A DNA stretch of 9,295 nucleotides, from positions 1 to 9,295 of the forward strand of contig JASHVP010000097.1 in NCBI GenBank assembly GCA_030044475.1, given 5' to 3'. Positions 1 to 5,825 of the stretch are shown piece by piece; the first letter of the stretch is position 1, and each line of letters starts with the position of its first letter. The DNA is from Thermoplasmata archaeon (GTDB taxonomy: Archaea > Thermoplasmatota > Thermoplasmata > Lutacidiplasmatales > UBA184). The notes under the pieces were generated by a model that saw nothing but the letters and a program-made list of their open reading frames with translations, was not told where the DNA came from and searched no databases. A program made the position numbers and the translations under genes.

Positions 1-93
1 GGCGAGCGTGAAGTCGCCGAACCGGACGGCCTCGGCCTCGAGGAGGGTCGCGAGGACGGCCGCGCGGTCGGGCGACGACGAGGCAGGCGTCAC
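1..93 (-). CDS. pyrE: orotate phosphoribosyltransferase, N-terminal fragment (cut by window edge)
   Basis: Only the first 31 codons are present; the gene runs off the left edge. Read on the minus strand from a GTG at 93, the protein ends in the window with a segment reading LLEAEAVRFGDFTLA. A short helix followed by 'FGDFTLA' is the hallmark N-terminus of orotate phosphoribosyltransferase, where it precedes the SGR/K-S-YY substrate loop. That enzyme joins orotate to PRPP to give OMP in pyrimidine synthesis. The GTG overlaps the carS stop by four bases (GTGA, 90-93), and AGGTG lies five bases upstream of it inside the end of carS, so translation is probably coupled. Placement as the last visible gene of a lipid operon is suggestive because CarS uses CTP, a downstream product of this pathway. 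The call rests on a short fragment; the motif is distinctive but the catalytic PRPP loop is not visible. Confidence 0.72.
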   Translation of the reverse strand, partial: MTPASSSPDRAAVLATLLEAEAVRFGDFTLA

Positions 94-671
94 CAGGGCA
101 CCTTCTTCAACCCGGCCTTCCACCCGATCCAGTTGAACGCCGCGTGGAGCCCCAGCGTGTAGGCGAGGAGCCATAAGATGGCTTCCGGCACCGCGAAGAC
201 GGGGACGAAGACGCCGGGATACAGGAGCAGGCCGAGGGCGAGCGGGAGGAGGACGAACGGGAGCTGGTCGAGGAGGAACGTTCGGCTACCGCTCGGCCGG
301 CCGATCCGTCGCTTCACGAACGAGCCGAGCGTGTCGCCGGCCATCGCCCCGAAGGTGAGGATCGCGACCAGGGGCACCGCCGTCTCGACCGTGGGCGCGA
401 GCGTCGGGACGAGCTTGAGGTTCGGCGGGGCGAGCAGGATCAGCCACGCCTCGAGGAGCCCGACCGGCATCGCGAGGAAGCCGGCGAACAGGAACCCCGA
501 CCAACTCTTGGACGCCCCGAGGATCGGCCGGCCGTCCCCGGGCCACGTGCGGCCGAAGTCCATCTTCGGCCCCCGGCCGCGCGGGAGGGTCGCGATCGCG
601 TTCGCCACGTACGTCGGGAGGAACAGCCAGAGGACCGCCAGGCCGGAGGCGAGGACCGGATTCACCGGCAC
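90..671 (-). CDS. carS: CDP-archaeol synthase (CTP:2,3-di-O-geranylgeranylglycerol-1-phosphate cytidylyltransferase)
   Basis: This integral membrane enzyme (CarS, DUF46 family) activates unsaturated archaetidic acid with CTP to give CDP-archaeol, the precursor for all archaeal phospholipid head groups. The 193-residue protein has about five hydrophobic segments (roughly residues 7-28, 58-80, 97-113, 136-151 and 158-178). Family hallmarks are visible: a first-helix motif YVAN (21-24), the cytosolic loop D-F-G-x-x-W-x-x-D-G-R-x-I-L-G (38-52) leading into a K-S-W-S-G-F (55-60), then G-D-T-x-G-S-F-x-K-R-R (112-122) and L-D-Q-L-P-F (134-139), ending with an aromatic/Lys tail close to the usual C-terminus. 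Length is near the family norm of about 170-190. The start is uncertain between GTG at 671 and GTG at 665: GGGAG (675-679) is only 3 bases from the first but 9 from the second, so 665 is a credible alternative. It lies 9 bases after the M20 gene and overlaps pyrE. Confidence 0.93.
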   Translation of the reverse strand: MPVNPVLASGLAVLWLFLPTYVANAIATLPRGRGPKMDFGRTWPGDGRPILGASKSWSGFLFAGFLAMPVGLLEAWLILLAPPNLKLVPTLAPTVETAVPLVAILTFGAMAGDTLGSFVKRRIGRPSGSRTFLLDQLPFVLLPLALGLLLYPGVFVPVFAVPEAILWLLAYTLGLHAAFNWIGWKAGLKKVPW

Positions 672-674
672 CGG

Positions 675-679
675 CTCCC
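675..679 (-). promoter_or_regulatory. Shine-Dalgarno site of carS
   Basis: GGGAG lies directly after the TAA of the M20 gene (681-683) and before the carS start. It is 3 bases from the GTG at 671 and 9 bases from the in-frame GTG at 665. The normal spacing of 5-9 bases favours the second, which would shorten CarS by two residues. Confidence 0.5.
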
Positions 680-680
680 G

Positions 681-2306
681 TTACGTCCCCCGGACGAACT
701 GCTCGATCGCCCGGGCCACGCCGCCGATCGTCGCGGGGTCGGCGCTCTCCTCGGCGTCGTGGATGTGGGACGCCGGGTCCATGCTCCCGAACACGAGGGC
801 CGGGAGCGGCGCCCCCGCGGGCGTCGTCAGGTCCCGGAGCGCGCTCGCGTCGGTGCCTCCGTACTCCCCGAAGATCCCGTGGGCCCCCAGCGTCTCGGCG
901 AGGATCCGCTCGAGCCGTTGCGCCGCCGGGTGGTCGACGGGGAGGCAGTAGCCGGATCGGCACCGGCTCGGGGGCGCCACGAGCCGCGCCCCGGAGCGGT
1001 GCGTCCGCTCCCACTCCGAGAATCGGGCGTCCGCGGATCGGAGCCCGTCCGCGAGCTCCATCTCGGGGATGAGCCGGAGGTCCACGGTGAACGTCGCGGC
1101 CGCGCTCCCGGCGCCGTCCAGCCACCCGCGCTCGACCGCGGCCGCGAGGAGGGCGAGCGTCGGCGGCACCGGGTTGTGGCCCCGATGGGGGTAGCCGCCG
1201 TGGCACGCCTCTCCCACCAGCTGGAACGCTCGGCCGCCGGGCGGGATCGACAGGGCGGTGGCGCCCCCGTCCTCGAGCCGAAACGGCGCCGGGACGAGCG
1301 TGCGCGCGCCGGCGACGAACCGGTCGAGCTCCGCGGGCGGTCCGGCGACGACGAGGGTCACGCACCGGGCGACCTGGTTCGCCGCGTCCGTCTCGGCGTG
1401 GGCGGCCAGCAGGCGGACCGGGCCGGACCCCGTCCCGTCGGTCCAGTCGAACTTCGTCACCGTCGCGCGTCCGGTGACGACCGGCTCGGGAGCGTGGCGG
1501 TCGGGCCAGTCGGGGGACGGAAGGGACGAGCGCCAGCCTCGGGCGAGTTCGTGCAGGTCGACCAGCGCCCGGCCGACCTCCACCGCGCGGGTCAACGGGA
1601 CCGGCGCCTCGAACGACGCGTCGAGGAACGCGACCCCGCTCGACCCGGCCGTCGTTTCCGGGCTCCCGTCGGGGATGAGCGCGACGTCGGCGCGGAGGAT
1701 CCGTTCGGGGTCGTCCCGGGGACGGAGCGCGTCGTGGGCCTTCACGGCCTCGACGCCCCCCTCGCCGCCGGTCTCCTCGTCGCAGCAGGCGACGAGCCGG
1801 ACGTTGCGCGGCGGTGGGTCCCCGTCGGCGAGCCGTCGCATCGCGAGGAGCGTGGTGACGACCCCGCTGCCGAGGTCGTCGTTGGCGCCGCGGCCGTAGA
1901 GGCGGCCGTCGGCCCGGTACGTGAGAGTGTGCGGGGGGCTCTTCCACCGGGACCGCTGCTCGGCCGGCACCGGGACGACGTCGTAGTGGGCCAGCACGAG
2001 CACGGTCTCCGTCGCCCCGACGTCGAGGTCGACGACCACGTTCGGGCGCGGGATCCCGCGGAGGTCCGGGTTCGGCGACCGCTCGAGGATCGGGTCGTAG
2101 ACCCGGGTCGCGAGGCCGTACGTCCGCGCCGCCCGCACGATCGCGTCCGCCGCCCGCCCGAAATTCCCCTTCTCGAAGCGACCGGTGGCCCGGTCCTCGA
2201 GGTTGGTCGGGGCGATCGCGACCAACTGCTGCAGGAGCTGCAGCGTCGCGCCGTCGCCGATCGCGTCCGCGGCCGACGACGGGATCGCGTCCGGCTCCTC
2301 GGGCAC
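681..2306 (-). CDS. M20 family metallopeptidase / amidohydrolase (DapE-ArgE-carboxypeptidase type)
   Basis: A 541-residue cytosolic di-zinc hydrolase that should cleave an amide or peptide bond of a small substrate. The M20 metal site can be traced: A-H-Y-D-V-V-P with H107 and D109; G-R-G-A-N-D-D (138-144) with bridging Asp D143; D-E-E-T-G-G (176-181) with E177 as likely general base and E178 as ligand; D213 in I-P-D-G; and S-H-I-H-D-A-E-E (513-520) with H516 as the probable last ligand. G-G-T-D-A (483-487) is also typical. The inserted lid/dimerisation domain spans about 225-410 and holds C-H-G-G-Y-P (368-373), matching the lid His of the family. Oddities: it is longer than the usual 380-450 residues, the lid is large, and the Lys common after the bridging Asp pair (DDKG) is Leu145. 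The GTG start is supported by a strong AGGAGG. The substrate is unknown: desuccinylase, deacetylase and dipeptidase are all open. It sits between DUF2070 and carS in a lipid operon. Confidence 0.85.
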   Translation of the reverse strand: MPEEPDAIPSSAADAIGDGATLQLLQQLVAIAPTNLEDRATGRFEKGNFGRAADAIVRAARTYGLATRVYDPILERSPNPDLRGIPRPNVVVDLDVGATETVLVLAHYDVVPVPAEQRSRWKSPPHTLTYRADGRLYGRGANDDLGSGVVTTLLAMRRLADGDPPPRNVRLVACCDEETGGEGGVEAVKAHDALRPRDDPERILRADVALIPDGSPETTAGSSGVAFLDASFEAPVPLTRAVEVGRALVDLHELARGWRSSLPSPDWPDRHAPEPVVTGRATVTKFDWTDGTGSGPVRLLAAHAETDAANQVARCVTLVVAGPPAELDRFVAGARTLVPAPFRLEDGGATALSIPPGGRAFQLVGEACHGGYPHRGHNPVPPTLALLAAAVERGWLDGAGSAAATFTVDLRLIPEMELADGLRSADARFSEWERTHRSGARLVAPPSRCRSGYCLPVDHPAAQRLERILAETLGAHGIFGEYGGTDASALRDLTTPAGAPLPALVFGSMDPASHIHDAEESADPATIGGVARAIEQFVRGT

Positions 2307-2312
2307 GCGCCC

Positions 2313-2318
2313 CCTCCT
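2313..2318 (-). promoter_or_regulatory. Strong Shine-Dalgarno site of the M20 gene
   Basis: AGGAGG lies 6 bases upstream of the GTG at 2306 and overlaps the TAG stop of the DUF2070 gene (2317-2319) by two bases. This decides the M20 start and shows that the two genes are spaced for re-initiation by the terminating ribosome. Confidence 0.75.
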
Positions 2319-4122
2319 AGCGCACGAGGAGCGCGATCGCGAGCGACCCGGTGAGCAGGAGCAGGAACGTCGCGGCGAACATGTGGGTGAACATCGAGAG
2401 GGTGTCGCCGAGGGAGGTCAAAAGCCGAGCGGTGTACCCGGGTCCGAGGACGCGCACGGAGGGGATCTCCCGAGAACCGAACCGCACCTCGGAGGGGCCC
2501 AAGTCGGCGACGGCGGCGGCGAGCGCCGCGCGGGCTTCGCGGATCAACGACGCCCGGGGGTACCGCTCCCCGACCGGGTTGATCCCCCCGTCGACCTCGT
2601 GCACCACGTGGTTGTCTGTCGTCATCACCTCCGCGTCGTCGACCACCTCGGAGAGCGCCCGGACGATCGGGTCGCGGTCCCCGATCACCAGGTTGTTGCC
2701 GTCGATCAGCACGAGTCCCGAGGTCCGCCCGGCGGCGCGGATGGCGAGGGCCCGGATCCCGTGCGGACCGATCCCGTCCGCCCCGATCGAATAGCCGCCC
2801 CGCACCGCGACGCCGACTTCGATCGGCCCGTCGCGCGCGGCGGCTTCGGCGGAGGCGACCGCGGCCTTGACGTCGGTCAACAGCTTCTCCGCCGCCGGGC
2901 TCCCGTAGGAGATGTCCCCCTGTCCCTCGACGTAGGAGTTGTGGGCATCGATCAGGACGACCGGGGGTCCTCCCTCCCGCCCGACCTCTCGGACGACGCG
3001 GTCGGCCACGCTGAACGCGATGTCGTCGGTCGGCTCCGGCGCCTGGGAGACGACGACCATCACCGCCCCGCCGACGCGCTGCGCGCGAGCGCAGCTGCCC
3101 GGGTACGGGGCGACCAGCGGACTCGCGCGCGAGGGGCCGGGTGGGGGGAGGCTGGCGAGCAGCTCGCGCGCCGCCCGGCCGACCTTCGCCACCTCGGCCT
3201 CGGTCGGGAGGTCCAGGTCGTGGTCGGACGGCGTGTGAGGGACCAGCACCGTCCCTGCCTCCGCTCCGAGCTCGTCGGCGAGCTTCCGCGGGAGGTCGCT
3301 CGCACCGAGGGCGGCGAACGGGCCCGGGTGCACCGTCGGGAGCGCCACCGTCGCGTACGGCCGACCCCCGCGAACAAACGAGAGGAGCGCGACGCGGACG
3401 TCGGTCGGCAGGGCGGACCGGTCGAAGAACTCCTCCAGCGCGCGGGTGGCCGCTGGGTCCCGCGCGCCGACATGGTCGAGCATCGGCCGGATCAACGAGA
3501 CGCCCGAGGCGTGGAACTCCCGGCGGAGCGGGCGGTCCGACGCCCGGATCAGACCGACCGCGCAGCCGAATCCGATTGCGAGGAAGGCGAGCGTCGCCCC
3601 GAGCTCCGGCAGCGTCGGCCGGAGGAGGACGAGCACGCCGATCAGCATCAACAGGGGCTGGAGCAGCGCCACCGGCAGCATCCGCAGGTGGCTCGGCCGG
3701 GAGACCCCGTAGAGCGTCATCTGGCGGAACCAGAACGCGGGGCCGAGGAGGAAGCCGCCGAGCATCGCGAGCCCGGGGACCTCGGCGGGCCACGCGGCCC
3801 CGGCGCCCCGCCAGATCGCCGCGAGGGGAAGGTCGAGGAGGAGGACCGTCATCGCGAGGAAGAGGCTCCGATGCAGCTCGATCCGGCCCCCGAGCGCGCG
3901 GGCCAGCGGGGTCGTCAGGGCGGCCGCGACGAGCGCCGGGCCCGCGAAGAGCAGCCCGAGGCCGGCGAAGAACGGGTCGAACGATACGCCGAAGAAGAGG
4001 AGGCTGAAGAGCGCCCCGGCGCCGAGAATCACGCCGAGCACGACCTCGGGGCGCGGCGCTCGAAAGAGGCCGCGGCTGCGGGGCCGGCGCCGCGGCGCCG
4101 GCGGAGACGTCTCAGCGGCCAC
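2317..4122 (-). CDS. DUF2070 family archaeal membrane protein
   Basis: A 601-residue protein of the archaeal DUF2070 family (function unknown). After a basic, Pro-rich N-terminus (10-24) come about six hydrophobic segments (roughly 27-46, 49-72, 87-105, 118-132, 148-167, 174-193), then a soluble domain of about 380 residues, then one C-terminal membrane segment (about 578-600). The soluble part carries the polar motifs by which I recognise the family: H-P-G-P-F (265-269), P-H-T-P-S-D-H-D-L-D (295-304), D-A-H-N-S-Y (392-397), R-G-G-Y-S-I-G (441-447), and T-D-N-H-V-V-H-E-V-D-G-G-I-N-P-V-G (502-518). The clustered His/Asp/Asn residues look like a metal or active site rather than a structural protein; that is inference. 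The GTG start at 4122 lies within the end of the GGGP synthase gene (11-base overlap) and has AGGGGG 3 bases upstream. Length is typical for the family. Its position between two lipid enzymes suggests a membrane- or lipid-linked role, not proven. Confidence 0.85.
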   Translation of the reverse strand: MAAETSPPAPRRRPRSRGLFRAPRPEVVLGVILGAGALFSLLFFGVSFDPFFAGLGLLFAGPALVAAALTTPLARALGGRIELHRSLFLAMTVLLLDLPLAAIWRGAGAAWPAEVPGLAMLGGFLLGPAFWFRQMTLYGVSRPSHLRMLPVALLQPLLMLIGVLVLLRPTLPELGATLAFLAIGFGCAVGLIRASDRPLRREFHASGVSLIRPMLDHVGARDPAATRALEEFFDRSALPTDVRVALLSFVRGGRPYATVALPTVHPGPFAALGASDLPRKLADELGAEAGTVLVPHTPSDHDLDLPTEAEVAKVGRAARELLASLPPPGPSRASPLVAPYPGSCARAQRVGGAVMVVVSQAPEPTDDIAFSVADRVVREVGREGGPPVVLIDAHNSYVEGQGDISYGSPAAEKLLTDVKAAVASAEAAARDGPIEVGVAVRGGYSIGADGIGPHGIRALAIRAAGRTSGLVLIDGNNLVIGDRDPIVRALSEVVDDAEVMTTDNHVVHEVDGGINPVGERYPRASLIREARAALAAAVADLGPSEVRFGSREIPSVRVLGPGYTARLLTSLGDTLSMFTHMFAATFLLLLTGSLAIALLVR

Positions 4123-4867
4123 GCGCCCCCTGGACCTCTCCGACGATCTCGCGGAACCGGTCGCCGACGCCCTGCTCCTCCGCGATGGATCCGGTCACGA
4201 GGACGTTCGCGCCGGCCGCCAGCAGACGGCGAGCGTCCCCCGCCGTCCGGATCCCGCCGCCGACGACCAACGGCACCGAGACCACCGCGCGGACGGCCCG
4301 GACGATCTCGGCCGGGACGGGCTCCGGGGCTCCGGAACCGGCTTCGAGGTAGACCATGTGCATCCCGAGGTATTCCGCCGCGAGCGCGTACCCCGCCGCG
4401 AGGTCCGGGCGGTCCCGGGGGATCGGGTCGGCGGCACCGACCTCGCCGACGCGCATTCCCGGAGCGACGATCAGGTAGCCGAGCGAGAGCGGCTCGAGCC
4501 CCATCGACCGGACCGCCGGCGCGGCCTGGGCGTGGGCCCGAATCACCAGGTCCAGGTTGCGGGAGTTGAGCATGCTCATGAAGAGGACGGCATCGGCGCG
4601 GGGGGTGAGGGATCGGGGCCCCTCGGGAAAGATGATCGCCGGGACGTCGACGTTCCGTTTGACCGCGTCCGCGGCGTCCCCCATGCCCTGCTCGGAGATC
4701 CCGGTCGAGCCTCCCAGGAGGATGGCGTGGCTGCCCGCCGCCACGGCGCTCCGCGCGACCGCGCCGGCCCGGTCCCCGGGGGACTTATCGGGGTCGATCA
4801 GGGTGAAATGGACCGGGCCACCGACGAGTCGGTCGGCCAGATATCGCTCGACGCGGCCGCCCGTCAT
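4112..4867 (-). CDS. geranylgeranylglyceryl phosphate synthase (GGGP synthase)
   Basis: This enzyme makes the first archaeal ether bond, linking geranylgeranyl diphosphate to sn-glycerol-1-phosphate. It is a (beta/alpha)8-barrel of the PcrB/GGGPS family; 251 residues is the usual size. Visible motifs are H-F-T-L-I-D-P-D-K (20-28) with the metal/diphosphate-binding Asp; L-G-G-S-T-G-I (51-57); L-F-M-S-M-L-N-S-R-N (95-104); the ALAAEYLGM helix (161-169) followed by Y-L-E-A-G-S-G-A (173-180), which binds the glycerol phosphate; V-G-G-G-I-R-T (202-208); and a final phosphate loop N-V-L-V-T-G-S-I-A-E (221-230). The pattern matches the archaeal group II type rather than bacterial PcrB. One unusual residue is Glu82, in the loop normally reading F-P-G. 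The ATG at 4867 overlaps the stop of the preceding prenyltransferase gene by four bases (ATGA, 4864-4867), with a weak GGGGGTGG upstream. The next enzyme of the pathway is encoded directly before it. Confidence 0.96.
   Translation of the reverse strand: MTGGRVERYLADRLVGGPVHFTLIDPDKSPGDRAGAVARSAVAAGSHAILLGGSTGISEQGMGDAADAVKRNVDVPAIIFPEGPRSLTPRADAVLFMSMLNSRNLDLVIRAHAQAAPAVRSMGLEPLSLGYLIVAPGMRVGEVGAADPIPRDRPDLAAGYALAAEYLGMHMVYLEAGSGAPEPVPAEIVRAVRAVVSVPLVVGGGIRTAGDARRLLAAGANVLVTGSIAEEQGVGDRFREIVGEVQGARGR
4126..4131 (-). promoter_or_regulatory. Shine-Dalgarno-like site of the DUF2070 gene
   Basis: AGGGGG lies 3 bases before the GTG at 4122, inside the 3' end of the GGGP synthase gene. The stretch GGGGGCGCGTG here (4120-4130) is identical over 11 bases to the initiation region of the downstream M20 gene (2304-2314). 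Confidence 0.5.
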
Positions 4868-5712
4868 CGGAACGCCACCCCCAAGAACGCGAGAAGCGCG
4901 ATCGTCATCGCGACCTTGCTCATCGTCTGCTCGTAGTGCAGCCGTTCGGGCAGGTGCCGCACCGACTCGACGAACGTTCCGTCCGCCGCCCCGACCAGCG
5001 CGACGTACATAATCCCCACCCCCGAGAGGGGACGGACGAACCAGAACAGCGGAACGACGCTCAGCACGATCGCCGAGGCGACCGTACCGCGGGCGACCGC
5101 GGCGGCGGCGCCCATGCCCGCGGTCTGCGGCAACGTGCTCCGACCGACATCCCCTCGGACGTCCTCCATGTCCTTGATCACTTCCCGGCTCAGCGTCGCG
5201 AGGAATGCCATCGCCGCGAACGGAGCGAGCACGAGCGCGTCGCCGGCCGCCGCCCCGCCGTAGAGGAACACCAGCCCGGTGAGCAGGGCGACCGTGAGGT
5301 TCCCCTCGAACCCCCGGGCCTTCAGACGGAACTCGTACCCCAGGAGCGAGGCGACCGCGACGGCCAGGATCCCGCCGACGAGCGGATACGAGAGGGCGAC
5401 CGGGACGGCGACTCCGACTCCCGCGACGAAGAGGCCGGCCGTCAGGACGCGCGCCGTACGGACCGAGATCTCCCCGGTCACGAGAGGACGATCCGGGTGG
5501 TTCGTCCGGTCGCCGTCAAGGTCGAGAAGGTCGTTGAGGACGTTCCCCCCCGCGGTGACCAACGCCGTCGAGGCACCCGCGAGACCCAGGAAGAGCCAGA
5601 TCTCGGGCGGCACGGACACTCCCGCCGCCCGGGCCACCAAGCCGCCCACGACCGTGCCGACGAACGAGACCGCGACGTTTCCGGCCCGCACCAGCCGCAG
5701 CGCCGGCCGCAC
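4864..5712 (-). CDS. digeranylgeranylglyceryl phosphate synthase (UbiA-family prenyltransferase)
   Basis: This membrane prenyltransferase adds the second geranylgeranyl chain to GGGP, giving 2,3-di-O-geranylgeranylglyceryl phosphate, the substrate of CarS. The 282-residue protein has the eight-to-nine-helix hydrophobic profile of UbiA enzymes and both Asp-rich Mg-diphosphate sites: G-N-V-L-N-D-L-L-D-L-D-G-D (56-68; N60, D61, D64, D68) followed by N-H-P-D-R-P-L, and S-R-E-V-I-K-D-M-E-D-V-R-G-D (175-188; D181, D184, D188). The segments L-K-A-R-G-F-E-G-N-L (130-139) and the second motif are characteristic of the archaeal DGGGPS branch rather than menaquinone or heme O enzymes. The GTG at 5712 is the only good start: no in-frame ATG or GTG lies just upstream and there is no Shine-Dalgarno site, but a TATA-like TTAA lies about 27 bp upstream, so the mRNA is probably leaderless. 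It is the first gene of the lipid operon and overlaps GGGP synthase by ATGA. Confidence 0.94.
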   Translation of the reverse strand: MRPALRLVRAGNVAVSFVGTVVGGLVARAAGVSVPPEIWLFLGLAGASTALVTAGGNVLNDLLDLDGDRTNHPDRPLVTGEISVRTARVLTAGLFVAGVGVAVPVALSYPLVGGILAVAVASLLGYEFRLKARGFEGNLTVALLTGLVFLYGGAAAGDALVLAPFAAMAFLATLSREVIKDMEDVRGDVGRSTLPQTAGMGAAAAVARGTVASAIVLSVVPLFWFVRPLSGVGIMYVALVGAADGTFVESVRHLPERLHYEQTMSKVAMTIALLAFLGVAFR

Positions 5713-5735
5713 GCCGCGCGATGGCCGGACCGCTC

Positions 5736-5743
5736 GCTTAACG
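5736..5743 (-). promoter_or_regulatory. TATA-like promoter element of the lipid operon
   Basis: On the minus strand CGTTAAGC stands out in GC-rich surroundings and is centred about 27 bp upstream of the GTG at 5712. Archaeal TATA boxes sit 25-28 bp from the transcription start, so initiation would fall on or beside the start codon. No Shine-Dalgarno sequence precedes the GTG, which fits leaderless translation. The match to a full TATA box is only partial. Confidence 0.5.
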
Positions 5744-5796
5744 GTTGTGTCGGAGGGCGGCCCGACGCGCTCGGGAGTGCCGGTCGCGGACGTGCG

Positions 5797-5803
5797 TTAT
5801 AAG
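5797..5803 (+). promoter_or_regulatory. TATA box of the M16 protease operon
   Basis: TTATAAG is the clearest AT-rich element in the intergenic region and a good archaeal TATA match. Its centre is 26 bp before the ATG at 5826, so transcription should begin at the start codon. There is no Shine-Dalgarno sequence between the box and the ATG, again consistent with a leaderless mRNA. Confidence 0.65.
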
Positions 5804-5825
5804 CCGCCTTGCGTCCCGAATCCGG

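Larger units (their letters stand above)
5713..5825. other. divergent intergenic region between the lipid operon and the M16 operon
   Basis: This 113-bp segment is the only non-coding stretch longer than about 15 bases. It holds a TATA-like element for each strand (5736-5743 minus, 5797-5803 plus), with about 53 bp between them. A small inverted repeat, CCCGA-5-TCGGG (5761-5775), lies roughly midway and could be an operator, though five-base arms are common by chance at this GC content. I see no riboswitch or RNA gene. Confidence 0.6.

Noticed and set aside
286..1947. Minus-strand open frame of 553 codons across carS and the M20 gene
   Set aside because: It is out of frame with both recognised genes, has low-complexity Arg/Pro/Gly composition and shows no motif.
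759..2354. Plus-strand open frame of 531 codons opposite the M20 gene
   Set aside because: Antisense shadow of a gene with a traceable zinc site; Arg/Val/Gly-rich with no recognisable fold.
2185..4569. Plus-strand open frame of 794 codons opposite DUF2070 and GGGP synthase
   Set aside because: It runs antisense to two clearly recognised genes, is dominated by Arg, Gly, Glu and Pro with no domain, and is expected where GC-rich third positions remove stop codons.
5745..5825. N-terminal extension of the first M16 protein to an upstream ATG
   Set aside because: The extension is Arg/Cys-rich, includes the TATA box in its coding sequence and does not resemble M16 N-termini; the family match begins just after the ATG at 5826.
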